Origin: Porphyrobacter sp.
GTDB lineage: Bacteria > Pseudomonadota > Alphaproteobacteria > Sphingomonadales > Sphingomonadaceae
Assembly (NCBI GenBank): GCA_027531395.1
Contig: JAPZRO010000004.1
Span: forward strand, 558,001 to 622,000
Direction of reading: 5' to 3'
DNA: 64,000 nt
A model generated the notes under the pieces. That model saw only the letters and a list, made by a program, of their open reading frames with translations, was not told the DNA's origin and searched no databases. Shown here in pieces: positions 35,105 to 43,370 of this stretch (its first letter is position 1; every line of letters starts with the position of its first letter). The position numbers and the translations under genes are program-made.

Positions 35105-35329
35105 ATGGACGCACAAGCTGCAGCTCTTCTGGGTGCCGGTCTCGCGGCGATCGGTGCCGGCCTCGCCGCACTCGGCGTGGGCAACGTGTTCGCCTCGTTC
35201 CTCGAAGGCGCGCTGCGCAACCCCGGTGCCGCCGACGCCCAGCAGGGCCGTCTGTTCATCGGCTTCGCGGCTGCCGAACTTCTCGGCCTGCTGGCCTTCG
35301 TTATCGCCGTTCTGCTGATCTTCGGCTAA
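35105..35329 (+). CDS. atpE: ATP synthase F0 subunit c
   Basis: A 74-residue hairpin of two helices that forms the rotating ring. The polar loop is ALRNPGAADAQQ and the proton-carrying glutamate is E58 in FAAAELLGLL. AAGGAG lies nine bases before the ATG. A strong hairpin follows the gene, in keeping with the need for more c than b subunits. Confidence 0.96.
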   Translation: MDAQAAALLGAGLAAIGAGLAALGVGNVFASFLEGALRNPGAADAQQGRLFIGFAAAELLGLLAFVIAVLLIFG

Positions 35330-35346
35330 GTCCGGCACGTGGTTCT

Positions 35347-35383
35347 GCCGGGCGGCGCGGGGCTTGTCCCCCGCGTCCCCGGC
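35347..35383 (+). promoter_or_regulatory. Stem-loop between atpE and atpF'
   Basis: GCCGGG-CG-GCGCGGGG-CTTGT-CCCCCGC-GTC-CCCGGC folds into a long GC stem with no T tract. Its position directly after atpE suggests an mRNA processing or 3'-end protection site, or partial attenuation, that would raise atpE expression relative to the b subunits. The role is inferred. Confidence 0.5.
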
Positions 35384-35406
35384 GCTCCAGACTGTAAGGC
35401 GGAAAA

Positions 35407-35901
35407 ATGCCCCAGATCGTCCAAATCGCTGATACCATCTCGAGCCAGGTGTTCTGGCTGCTGGTGTTCTTCGGCCTGACCTTCCTCGTCGTGGGGCTGG
35501 GCATGGTGCCGAAGATCATGGGCACGGTCGACCTGCGCGACCAGCAGATCGCCGGTGACCTCGCCGCGGCCCAGGCCGCCCGCGATGCCGCCGACAGCGA
35601 GGAAGAAGCCTGGCGCAAGCGCGAGAACGAGAATCGTGCCGCCGCGCAGGCGCTGATCGCCGAAGCCAAGGCCAAGGCGGCCAAGTCTGCCGAAGCCAAG
35701 CTCGCCAAGGCGCAGACCAAGCTCGACAAGCAGCTGGCCGAAGCCGAAGCCGCGATCGAAGCCGCGCGCACCAGCGCCATGGCAGAGATCGAGGGCGTGG
35801 CTGCCGATGCGGCGCGTGACATTGTCGCCCGCGTCGCCGGAGCGCAAGTCGAACCCGCCGCCGCCGACGCTGCGGTCAAGGAGGTAATGGCGCATGGCTG
35901 A
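35407..35901 (+). CDS. ATP synthase F0 subunit b'
   Basis: A 164-residue peripheral-stalk subunit with one N-terminal helix (VFWLLVFFGLTFLVVGLGMV) and a long Ala/Lys/Glu coiled coil. Two unlike b subunits (b and b') are typical of alphaproteobacteria and photosynthetic lineages. Its stop overlaps the start of atpF by eight bases. Confidence 0.92.
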   Translation: MPQIVQIADTISSQVFWLLVFFGLTFLVVGLGMVPKIMGTVDLRDQQIAGDLAAAQAARDAADSEEEAWRKRENENRAAAQALIAEAKAKAAKSAEAKLAKAQTKLDKQLAEAEAAIEAARTSAMAEIEGVAADAARDIVARVAGAQVEPAAADAAVKEVMAHG

Positions 35902-36424
35902 CATTCTCGTTCTGCTCGCCAGCGGGGCCGAGGGCCACGCCGAACCGTCGGTGCTCGGGCTCGACAGCTACCAGTGGGTCGCGCTCGCGATGCTGGTGCT
36001 GGTTGCGGTGTTCGTGTGGAAGAAGGTCCCCGGTCTGATCACCGGCGGGCTCGACGCCAAGATCGCCGAGATTCGTCAGCAACTCGAAGAGGCAAAGGCG
36101 CTGCGCGCCGAGGCCGAGGCGCTGCGGGCCGAATATGCCGCCAAGATCGCGGGTGCCGAAAAGGACGCCGAAGCGATGCTGGCCGGTGCCCGCGAGGAAG
36201 CCGACGCGATCCTCGCCAAGGCCGAGGCCGATAGCAAAGTGATGGTCGCCCGTCGCCAGCGCATGGCGGAGGACAAGATCGCCGCTGCCGAGCGCGCCGC
36301 GGTCGCCGAGGTCATGGCCAAGGCCGTGACCGCTGCGGCTGCCGCCTCGAAGGTGCTGATCGCCAAGGCCCACGACAAGAAGGCCGACAAGAAGCTCGCC
36401 GACGAGGTCATTGCCTCGCTGTAA
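35894..36424 (+). CDS. atpF: ATP synthase F0 subunit b
   Basis: A 176-residue peripheral-stalk subunit: one membrane helix (YQWVALAMLVLVAVFVW), the KVPGLI motif, and a coiled coil with LEEAKALRAEAEALRAEYAA. The F1 genes (atpH-A-G-D-C) do not follow; in most alphaproteobacteria they form a separate operon. Confidence 0.93.
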   Translation: MADILVLLASGAEGHAEPSVLGLDSYQWVALAMLVLVAVFVWKKVPGLITGGLDAKIAEIRQQLEEAKALRAEAEALRAEYAAKIAGAEKDAEAMLAGAREEADAILAKAEADSKVMVARRQRMAEDKIAAAERAAVAEVMAKAVTAAAAASKVLIAKAHDKKADKKLADEVIASL

Positions 36425-36453
36425 GCGACGAATTCATCCGGTTACGGAGAGGG

Positions 36454-36486
36454 GGGCGGTCCTACGAGGCCGCCCTTTTTCTTTTT
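36454..36486 (+). terminator. Terminator of the atp F0 operon
   Basis: GGGCGG(T)CC-TACGA-GGCCGCCC followed by TTTTTCTTTTT, 30 bases after the atpF stop. A textbook intrinsic terminator. Confidence 0.88.
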
Positions 36487-36525
36487 GATGCCTGCGGTTA
36501 TCTGTCAGCGAGACAGGAGGTTGGC

Positions 36526-37014
36526 ATGGGGTATGTGACGAAGCGCTGGTCGATTGTCGCAGGCCTGCTCGCCACCACGCCGCTGGTAGCGCAGGAGGCT
36601 CCCGTTGTGCTGTGGGGCCAGTTCACCACCGCGACTCCCAAAGCCGAGGCCAAGGCCTTCATGAACAGCCTGCCCAAGCGGCAAATGGACGTGATCCCCG
36701 GCTGCCCCGCGCCGTTCGGCTATCGCAGCGGCAAAGGCGGGCTGGTGACGATCAGCTTCATGGGATCGCAGGCCCCGGCCGGCTGCTTCGAGCGGCTGCG
36801 TGCCAAGTTCGAAGCCGAGCTGGGCGCGCCCGAGCTGGATACCGCGCCCTTCGGCTCGGTGATCGGCACCGGCACTGGCGGGGCGATCGACACGACCTCG
36901 CAGGGTCTGATGCTGGTCTGGCGCGAAGGCGAGAAGAAGACCAAGCTGATCAGGACGCCCTATGGCGGCTACAATCTGATCTTCACCGTGCGCGAGGACA
37001 AATACCTCTACTGA
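36526..37014 (+). CDS. Hypothetical exported protein
   Basis: A 162-residue protein with a signal peptide (RWSIVAGLLATTPLVAQ) and a compact mature domain holding two cysteines (GCPAPFGY and AGCFERL) that could form a disulfide. No family is recognised. AGGAGG lies seven bases before the ATG. It stands alone between the atp terminator and a convergent oxidoreductase gene. Confidence 0.7.
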   Translation: MGYVTKRWSIVAGLLATTPLVAQEAPVVLWGQFTTATPKAEAKAFMNSLPKRQMDVIPGCPAPFGYRSGKGGLVTISFMGSQAPAGCFERLRAKFEAELGAPELDTAPFGSVIGTGTGGAIDTTSQGLMLVWREGEKKTKLIRTPYGGYNLIFTVREDKYLY

Positions 37015-37020
37015 CCGGCG

Positions 37021-38001
37021 TCAAGCGCCCGGCACGAACACCACTTTGCCGACCAGCTCGCGGTTCGCCATCGCGTCGAAGCCCTCGCGCCAGCGGGAGA
37101 GCGGCAGGGTGCGGTCGATCGCGGGGGTGATGCGCTTCTCCTCCGCCAGCGCGTTGATCGCCGCGTGGATAGCGCGGCCGCGCTCGGGGAAGCGCCGGGC
37201 ATATTCGCCCGCGCGCAGGCCGACGATCGAGAAGCCCTTGATCAGCGGGATGTTGGTCGAGATGTCGGCGATCCGGCCCGAGGTGAAGCCGACCACCATC
37301 AGCTTGCCGCCGAAGGCGACGCAGCGGGTCGATTCGTCGAACACGTCGCCGCCGACAGGGTCGAACACGATATCGGCGAGGCGGCCGCCTGTGATTTCGG
37401 CCACCTGTTCGCGGAAGCGTCCCTCGGCGAGGATCACCGCGTCTGGGCGGGCGAGGACGGAGATACGCTCGGCCTTGGCGGGCGAACCGGTGGTGGCGAT
37501 GACTTTCGCCCCCAGCGCGCGCGCCAGATCGCAGGCGGCAAGGCCCACGCCGCCGCTCGCGCCGTGGACCAGCACCCACTGGCCCGCCTGCAACCCGCCC
37601 AGTTCGACGAGGCCGGTGTAGGCCGTGGAGTAGGCCGCCCCCATCGCGGCGGCGGCGGCGAAGTCCAAGCCCTGCGGCATCGGCGAGAGTTTGCCCGCCG
37701 GAACGCTGGCCAGTTCGGCGAAAGCACCGGTCTTGTTGCCGCCCATCACCCTGTCGCCAGGGGCAAAGCCGCTATCGGCATCGGCTTCGATCACCTCGCC
37801 GGCAAATTCGAGGCCGCTGGTGAAGGGGAGCTCGGGTTTGAACTGGTAGCCCCCTTGCGTCATCAGCAGGTCGGGGAAGTTCAATGAGGCCGCGCGCACC
37901 TTCACCAGCGCCTCGCCCGGCGCGCGGGCGGGCGGGGGAAGGTCAGCCAGCGTCACGCCGGAGAGATCCTCCGACAGGCGTTCGACCCTGAGGGCCTGCA
38001 T
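37021..38001 (-). CDS. Zinc-less MDR / quinone oxidoreductase family protein
   Basis: A 326-residue medium-chain reductase of the NADPH:quinone oxidoreductase/acryloyl-CoA reductase type. The groES-like N-domain has SLNFPDLLMTQGGYQFKPEL; the nucleotide-binding fold has VLVHGASGGVGLAACDLA. Zinc-binding cysteines of the alcohol dehydrogenases are absent. It probably reduces enones or enoyl-CoA with NADPH. The ATG at 38001 is four bases after the gloB stop, so the two genes are probably cotranscribed. Confidence 0.88.
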   Translation of the reverse strand: MQALRVERLSEDLSGVTLADLPPPARAPGEALVKVRAASLNFPDLLMTQGGYQFKPELPFTSGLEFAGEVIEADADSGFAPGDRVMGGNKTGAFAELASVPAGKLSPMPQGLDFAAAAAMGAAYSTAYTGLVELGGLQAGQWVLVHGASGGVGLAACDLARALGAKVIATTGSPAKAERISVLARPDAVILAEGRFREQVAEITGGRLADIVFDPVGGDVFDESTRCVAFGGKLMVVGFTSGRIADISTNIPLIKGFSIVGLRAGEYARRFPERGRAIHAAINALAEEKRITPAIDRTLPLSRWREGFDAMANRELVGKVVFVPGA

Positions 38002-38005
38002 GGGC

Positions 38006-38761
38006 CTAGAAATTGTCCTTGGCGGCCCGCAGCGCCGCGAAGGTCTCGTAAGGCGCAACGCCGCCCCACTTCGCCATCAGCGCGGGATCGTCGGCGCGCA
38101 GGAAGGGGTTGGTGGCAAGCTCGCGTTCGAGCGTGGTCGGCACGGTCCATTGGTCCGCAGCGCGCTTGGCCGCGATCTCGTCGGCATAGGCGGCGAGGGC
38201 AGCGTTGTCCGGATCGGCATGGAGCGCGAAGCGGGCGTTGGACGCGGTGTATTCGTGCGCGCAGTAGAGCAGGGTCTGCGGCGGCAGGGCTTTGATGCGC
38301 GAGAGGCTGGCCCAGAACTGCTTCGGCTCGCCCTCGAACATCCGCCCGCAGCCCAGCGCGAAGACCGAATCGCCGACGAAGGCCACGCCTGCGTCGGGCA
38401 GGTGGAAGGCGATATGGCCGTTGGTGTGGCCCGAGACGTCGATCACCGCAGCCTCGACCGCGCCGAGCATCACCGTGTCGCCATGCGCGACGATGCGGTC
38501 GATCGGGAACTTGCCTCCGACTTCCGCCGGGCCGGTGATGGTGCAGCCGGTCGCCGCCTTGATCGCTTCGTTGCCGCCGGCGTGATCGGGGTGCCAGTGG
38601 GTGTTCCAGATCTGGGTGATGCGCCAGCCCTTCTGGTCGGCCTGCCGCAGATATTCGGTCGCATCGGGGGTATCGATCGCCGCGGTTTCGTGGCTGTCGG
38701 TGTCGTGGACGAGGTAGCCGTAGTTGTCGCTAAGGCAGGGGAACTGGTGAACGTGGATCAT
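38006..38761 (-). CDS. gloB: Hydroxyacylglutathione hydrolase (glyoxalase II)
   Basis: A 251-residue metallo-beta-lactamase-fold enzyme that frees D-lactate from S-lactoylglutathione in methylglyoxal detoxification. The binuclear metal motif THWHPDH is at residues 54-60, followed by DVSGHTNGHIAFH, GCGRMFEG and YCAHEYTASNARFA, the last typical of glyoxalase II. It leads a two-gene unit with the quinone oxidoreductase-like gene. Confidence 0.94.
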   Translation of the reverse strand: MIHVHQFPCLSDNYGYLVHDTDSHETAAIDTPDATEYLRQADQKGWRITQIWNTHWHPDHAGGNEAIKAATGCTITGPAEVGGKFPIDRIVAHGDTVMLGAVEAAVIDVSGHTNGHIAFHLPDAGVAFVGDSVFALGCGRMFEGEPKQFWASLSRIKALPPQTLLYCAHEYTASNARFALHADPDNAALAAYADEIAAKRAADQWTVPTTLERELATNPFLRADDPALMAKWGGVAPYETFAALRAAKDNF

Positions 38762-38794
38762 GGCGGAGGTCTTACCCCCGCATGCCCCAATAGG

Positions 38795-38827
38795 AAAGGC
38801 CCGCCTGCGGGGTGCAGGCGGGCCTTT
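38795..38827 (-). terminator. Terminator of rpsA
   Basis: A perfect 14-bp stem (AAAGGCCCGCCTGC with its inverse) around a five-base loop, placed 43 bases past the rpsA stop and before gloB. The T tracts on either side are short, so it could act on both strands. Confidence 0.75.
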
Positions 38828-38869
38828 CTTGTTGTTTGACGCTCGCCCCGAGGGGCAAGCGTCTCACAA

Positions 38870-40576
38870 TTACTCCTGACCCTTCTTGAGGGCAGCGCCG
38901 AGGATGTCGCCGAGCGAAGCGCCCGAGTCCGACGAACCGAACTGCGCAACAGCTTCCTTCTCTTCGGCGATCTGACGCGCCTTGATCGAGAAGTTCGGCT
39001 TCTTCGAACGGTCGAAGCCGATCACCATCGCGTCGACCTTGCTGCCGACCTGGAAGCGGTCGGGGCGCTGTTCGTCGCGGTCGCGGCCGAGGTCGCTGCG
39101 CTTGATGAAGCCGGTCGCGCCGTCTTCGCCGACCTGCACTTCCAGCCCGCCGTCGCGCACTTCGAGCACGGTAACGGTGACGGTCTGGTTCTTGCGCAGG
39201 CTCGAGCCGCTGGCGGTGCCTTCAGCCGAGGGCGCGCCCTTTTCGAGCTGCTTCATGCCGAGGCTGATGCGCTCCTTGTCGACGTCCACATCGAGCACGA
39301 CGGCCTTGACCATCTCGCCCTTGCGGTGGAGCGCCAGCGCGTCCTCGCCCGAGATGCCCCAGGCGATGTCCGACATGTGCACCATGCCGTCGACGTCGCC
39401 ATCGAGGCCCACGAACAGGCCGAATTCGGTCGCGTTCTTGACTTCGCCTTCGACCACCGAGCCGACCGGGTGCTTCTCCGAGAATTCTTCCCACGGATTG
39501 CGCTGGGCCTGCTTGAGGCCGAGGCTGATGCGGCGCTTGTCGCTGTCGACTTCGAGCACCATCACTTCGACTTCCTGCGAGGTCGAGACGATCTTGCCCG
39601 GGTGGACGTTCTTCTTGGTCCAGCTCATTTCCGAGACGTGGACGAGGCCTTCGATGCCGGCTTCCAGCTCCACGAAGGCGCCGTATTCGGTGATGTTGGT
39701 CACCTGGCCCGACAGCTTCATGCCGACCGGGTACTTGGCGGCCACGCCATCCCACGGATCGCTTTCGAGCTGCTTCATGCCGAGGCTGATGCGCTGCGTT
39801 TCGGCGTTGATGCGCACGATCTGCACGGTCACGGTGTCGCCGATGGCGATCACTTCGCTCGGGTGGTTGACGCGCTTGTAGCTCATGTCGGTGACATGCA
39901 GCAGGCCGTCGATGCCGCCGAGATCCACGAACGCACCGTAATCGGTGATGTTCTTGACCACGCCGTCGATGATCTGGCCTTCGACCAGGTCATTGATGAG
40001 CTCGCTGCGCTGTTCGGCGCGGGTTTCTTCGAGCACCGCACGACGCGAGACGACGATGTTGCCGCGGCGACGGTCCATCTTGAGGATCTGGAAGGGCTGC
40101 GGCACGTCCATCAGCGGGGTGACGTCGCGCACCGGGCGGATGTCGACCTGCGAGCCGGGGAGGAAGGCCACGGCGCCGTCGAGGTCGACGGTGAAGCCGC
40201 CCTTGACGCGGCCGAAGATGCGGCCTTCGACGCGCTTGCCTTCGCCGAATTCGCTTTCCAGCTTGTCCCACGCGGCTTCGCGGCGGGCGCGGTCACGCGA
40301 GAGCATGGCTTCGCCATCGGCGTTCTCGACGCGATCGACGAAGACTTCGACTTCGCCGCCGACGGTCAGGCCGTGGTCGTCTTCGCCACGGGCGAATTCC
40401 TTGAGGGGGATGCGGCCTTCGCTCTTGAGGCCGACGTCGATCACGGCATAGCCGTTCTCGATTGCAGTGACGGTGCCCTTGACGACGCGGCCTTCGAAGC
40501 CGTCTTCGCCGGCGCCGCCGAGCTGTTCATTGAGGAGCGCCTCGAAATCGGCGCGGGTGGGCATTTGACTTGCCAT
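38870..40576 (-). CDS. rpsA: 30S ribosomal protein S1
   Basis: A 568-residue mRNA-binding ribosomal protein with six S1 (OB-fold) repeats. Clear copies are GQIIDGVVKNITDYGAFVDL, GMKLSGQVTNITEYGAFVEL and GSVVEGEVKNATEFGLFVGL. It binds mRNA leaders and melts structure for initiation. The ATG at 40576 gives MASQMPTRADFEALL. The upstream 240 bases hold its leader, with no promoter clear enough to call. Confidence 0.96.
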   Translation of the reverse strand: MASQMPTRADFEALLNEQLGGAGEDGFEGRVVKGTVTAIENGYAVIDVGLKSEGRIPLKEFARGEDDHGLTVGGEVEVFVDRVENADGEAMLSRDRARREAAWDKLESEFGEGKRVEGRIFGRVKGGFTVDLDGAVAFLPGSQVDIRPVRDVTPLMDVPQPFQILKMDRRRGNIVVSRRAVLEETRAEQRSELINDLVEGQIIDGVVKNITDYGAFVDLGGIDGLLHVTDMSYKRVNHPSEVIAIGDTVTVQIVRINAETQRISLGMKQLESDPWDGVAAKYPVGMKLSGQVTNITEYGAFVELEAGIEGLVHVSEMSWTKKNVHPGKIVSTSQEVEVMVLEVDSDKRRISLGLKQAQRNPWEEFSEKHPVGSVVEGEVKNATEFGLFVGLDGDVDGMVHMSDIAWGISGEDALALHRKGEMVKAVVLDVDVDKERISLGMKQLEKGAPSAEGTASGSSLRKNQTVTVTVLEVRDGGLEVQVGEDGATGFIKRSDLGRDRDEQRPDRFQVGSKVDAMVIGFDRSKKPNFSIKARQIAEEKEAVAQFGSSDSGASLGDILGAALKKGQE

Positions 40577-40817
40577 AGTGGAACTAGTCCTGTTTCGTTG
40601 TGCTACCGGCCACCGGTTTTTCCGGGGTCTTTCTCCGCTTCCCAGGCACCATTGCCGGGGCTGGCGGGGCAAGAGGCAGACTTCTCCGCAAGGCCCCATG
40701 CCTGTGCGAAGGTTCCTTCAACCAGAGATGATTGCGAGAACGGCCGCGCGCCTAGGGGAGAGTGGTGCAAAAGGCAAGGAGATTCGCCCCCGCGAGCCCC
40801 TCGGCCAAGGCTGCGCG

Positions 40818-40989
40818 CGTTCAGCTTCGGGGCTGTAGGAGACACAGGAGACACAGTCCTGAAACAGAAAAGTCTGCTCCCCGCGCGCGCCTGCTGTGAC
40901 CGGCGGGAGGCCGGTTGATCACACGTGGAGAGAGGGCATGTCGCCATCCGGGCAGTCTTGCGCGCCGGAAGCGAGTAGGAAAGCGGTCA
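40818..40989 (-). repeat. Dispersed intergenic element, copy B
   Basis: The reverse complement of this stretch aligns with 18141-18297 through five shared blocks in the same order. It begins at the stop codon of cmk and fills most of the 410-base cmk-rpsA gap; the remainder (40577-40817) is the rpsA leader, with an inverted repeat GAAGGTTCCTTC at about 40710 and no gene. Confidence 0.75.
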
Positions 40990-41613
40990 GGCGCGGCCCG
41001 CTTTCGCCAGCACCGCTTCGATCGCCGCTTCGATCGCCGCCTCGCGGCCGAAATGGGTGGTGTCGAGCACCAGCGCGTCGTCGGCAGGCTTCAGCGGAGC
41101 ATCCTTGCGACCCATGTCGCGCGCATCGCGGGCGGCAATGTCGCGCTCGATTGCTGCGAGCGGCACGTCGATCCCGCGCCCCTGCATCTCCAGCCAGCGC
41201 CGCCGCGCGCGCTCACTCACGCTGGCGGTGACGAACAGCTTCACCGGCGCCTCGGGGGCGATCACCGTGCCGATGTCGCGCCCGTCGAGCACCGCGCCGC
41301 CTTCCTGAAGCGCAAAGGCGCGCTGGCGTTCATAGAGCGCGTGGCGGACCGCCGGATGAACCGAGACGCGGCTCGCAAACCCGCCGACCTCCTCGGAGCG
41401 CAGGATGTCGTCATCGAGCAGGGCGTCGGGGAAGGCGCAGGCGGCCAGCGCCGCGTCCGGATCGTCGGGATCGCCGCCGTTCAACTGCACCTGCCGCCCG
41501 ACCGCGCGGTAGAGCAGGCCGGTGTCGAGGTGGGGCAGGCCGAAATGCGCTGCCAGCGCCTTGGCGATGGTGCCCTTTCCGCTCGCGGTGGGGCCGTCGA
41601 CCGCGATGATCAT
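40987..41613 (-). CDS. cmk: Cytidylate kinase
   Basis: A 208-residue P-loop kinase phosphorylating CMP and dCMP. The Walker A is VDGPTASGKGTIAKALA, the substrate region LDTGLLYRAVG, and the C-terminal half has VLDGRDIGTVIAPEA and DAPLKPADDALVLDTT. It sits upstream of rpsA as in many proteobacteria, but a repeat element separates them. Its ATG overlaps the end of the alpha/beta hydrolase gene by four bases. Confidence 0.95.
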   Translation of the reverse strand: MIIAVDGPTASGKGTIAKALAAHFGLPHLDTGLLYRAVGRQVQLNGGDPDDPDAALAACAFPDALLDDDILRSEEVGGFASRVSVHPAVRHALYERQRAFALQEGGAVLDGRDIGTVIAPEAPVKLFVTASVSERARRRWLEMQGRGIDVPLAAIERDIAARDARDMGRKDAPLKPADDALVLDTTHFGREAAIEAAIEAVLAKAGRA

Positions 41614-42638
41614 TGGCCTGCGCTCTCCCGCCCGTCGATGCGGTTCATCCAGTCGCGGAAGATCGCCTCGGCCACCTCTGGCCGCTCGCCGATGAAGGCG
41701 TGGCTGCCGCCCGGCACCACCGCCAGTTCGGAACCCGGCGTGAGCGCGACGAAGTCCTGCACGTCATCGAGCCGCGCCTCGTCATACTGGCCGACCACGA
41801 ACATGATGCGCTTGCCGTCAACGCGATGCAGCAGGTGCGTGGCGTCATAGGTCGCAAGGCTGCCCGAGGCGCGGAATTCGGTCGGCCCCCACATGGCGTT
41901 GTAGAGCTTGGCGTTGAACCCCTTGCCGCCGTAGCGGGCGCGGTAGGCGCGCATTTCGGGCGAGGCGGCGGGGCGATCGGGGCGGCCGTTATAGGCGGCG
42001 TAGAAGGTGGCGGTGGCGGGCTCGCACACCGTGGGCGCGGGCGGGTTCGGCCCTTCGCAGGCGCGGATGGCGGCGGCAACATCATCGGGCAGGTCACGGA
42101 TCAGCAGGTTGGTGCCGGTGATCCAGTGCGAGGTCGAAATGAAAGTGCCGCTCAGCACCGCCGATGCCGTGTGCTGCGGGTAGGCCGCCGCATATTCGAG
42201 CGCGAGGGCCGAGCCCCAGGAATGGCCGATCACGTGCCAGCGCTCCACCCCCAGCTCCTTGCGGATCGCCTCCAGCTCGGCAACGAAACGCGCAGGGTTC
42301 CAGTTGGCCGGGTCCTCCGGGTGGTCCGACATCCCGCTGTCGAGCTGGTCGTAAAGGATCACCGGGCGCTGGTCGGCAAGGCTGAGGAGATTGCCGAAGT
42401 TAAGATGCGTGCCGCCCGGGCCGCCGTGGATGAAGATAACGGGCGTCGCGGCGTTATCAGTTTTTGGGCCGATGACGCCGTTGACCCGCACCCACACCTT
42501 GCCGCCTTCCACCGCAACGCGATGCTCCGACGTCGCCTCGGACCAGTCGGCGGCGGGGTCGGCGGGGAGGGCAGCCGTCTGCGCCTGCACGGCGAGGGGC
42601 AAGGTCAGCGCGGCGAGCGCCGCCAGAAAGGGTCTCAT
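41610..42638 (-). CDS. Exported alpha/beta hydrolase, proline iminopeptidase-like
   Basis: A 342-residue protein with a signal peptide (MRPFLAALAALTLPLAVQAQ) and an S33-type alpha/beta hydrolase domain. The oxyanion motif is FIHGGPGGTHLNF, the nucleophile elbow GHSWGSALA, and the last-strand histidine lies in VPGGSHAFIGE. Proline iminopeptidases release N-terminal proline; export suggests peptide use in the periplasm. The substrate is inferred. It is the last of four coupled genes between aroA and cmk. Confidence 0.85.
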   Translation of the reverse strand: MRPFLAALAALTLPLAVQAQTAALPADPAADWSEATSEHRVAVEGGKVWVRVNGVIGPKTDNAATPVIFIHGGPGGTHLNFGNLLSLADQRPVILYDQLDSGMSDHPEDPANWNPARFVAELEAIRKELGVERWHVIGHSWGSALALEYAAAYPQHTASAVLSGTFISTSHWITGTNLLIRDLPDDVAAAIRACEGPNPPAPTVCEPATATFYAAYNGRPDRPAASPEMRAYRARYGGKGFNAKLYNAMWGPTEFRASGSLATYDATHLLHRVDGKRIMFVVGQYDEARLDDVQDFVALTPGSELAVVPGGSHAFIGERPEVAEAIFRDWMNRIDGRESAGQ

Positions 42639-42877
42639 GAGAAAATGTCCTCTGCCTTGGCCGGCGTGATCTCGCGCTGCTCTCGCGCGCGCCAGCGGAA
42701 ATGGAGAAAGCCGAAGGCGGCCCATGCGGCCAGCAGGTTGAGCCCGAGGGCGATCCAGAACTGGTCGCCCTCGGTCCGCAGCCACGTCACGCCCAGCGCT
42801 GCCCCCACCAACAGCACCGCCGCAACCATGCGCCGCTTCAGGGGCGTTTGTCCGAGGTGGAGCAGGGTGCGGATCAT
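42635..42877 (-). CDS. Small two-helix membrane protein
   Basis: An 80-residue protein with two hydrophobic helices (MVAAVLLVGAALGVTWL and WIALGLNLLAAWAAFGFLHF) and a charged C-terminus (RWRAREQREITPAKAEDIF). No family is recognised. Both ends overlap neighbouring genes by four bases (ATGA), so it is part of a tightly coupled operon. Confidence 0.7.
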   Translation of the reverse strand: MIRTLLHLGQTPLKRRMVAAVLLVGAALGVTWLRTEGDQFWIALGLNLLAAWAAFGFLHFRWRAREQREITPAKAEDIFS

Positions 42878-43146
42878 CCCCCGCTTCTATCCACGCCCGC
42901 GCGATTGCGCCACGCCTTCGCCAACCCGAGCAGCGCGATTCCCGCCCAGAAGAACTCAAGCACGAGGCTCGCCCAGTTGGTGTGGTAGATCAGGGACACG
43001 GTGAGCAGCGCCGCGCCCAGCAGGTTGATGCCGTGGAGCAGGAAGGGATTGGTCGCCTTCGCCAGCGTCAGATAGGCATAGGCGCCGATGATGCAGGCTG
43101 TGCCGAAAAGGCCGACGATGCTCGGCCAGTCGAGCGGGGTGTTCAT
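42874..43146 (-). CDS. CBU_0592-like small membrane protein
   Basis: A 90-residue protein with three hydrophobic helices (IVGLFGTACIIGAYAYLTL, GINLLGAALLTVSLIYHTNW, LVLEFFWAGIALLGLAKAWR). The pattern GxxxIIxAYxxL...N..GA.LL.SLIY...S..LE..W is that of the CBU_0592-like family, of unknown function. It is overlapped by four bases on both sides. Confidence 0.72.
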   Translation of the reverse strand: MNTPLDWPSIVGLFGTACIIGAYAYLTLAKATNPFLLHGINLLGAALLTVSLIYHTNWASLVLEFFWAGIALLGLAKAWRNRAGVDRSGG

Positions 43147-43370
43147 TCCTCACCTCTTTCCCGGCGTTGTTCAGCGCGCGCCTTGCGGCCCTCCTCGGGT
43201 GCCCAATCCCAGCGCAGCCACATGAGAAAGCCGAAAATCAAAGCGATCAGCGGCATCATCGCCAGCACCTCGATCCGGATCGGCTTGCCATGGAAGAGAT
43301 GATTGTAGATCGTGGCCCCAGTACCGAAAATCCCTATGCCAAGACCGTAGAGCAGAACCCTCGCCTTCAC
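43143..43370 (-). CDS. Small membrane protein downstream of aroA
   Basis: A 75-residue protein from a GTG at 43370, with two hydrophobic segments (LLYGLGIGIFGTGATIY and VLAMMPLIALIFGFLMWLRW) and a strongly charged tail (EEGRKARAEQRRERGEE). No family is recognised. Four-base overlaps with aroA upstream and the next small gene downstream point to translational coupling. Confidence 0.65.
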   Translation of the reverse strand: MKARVLLYGLGIGIFGTGATIYNHLFHGKPIRIEVLAMMPLIALIFGFLMWLRWDWAPEEGRKARAEQRRERGEE

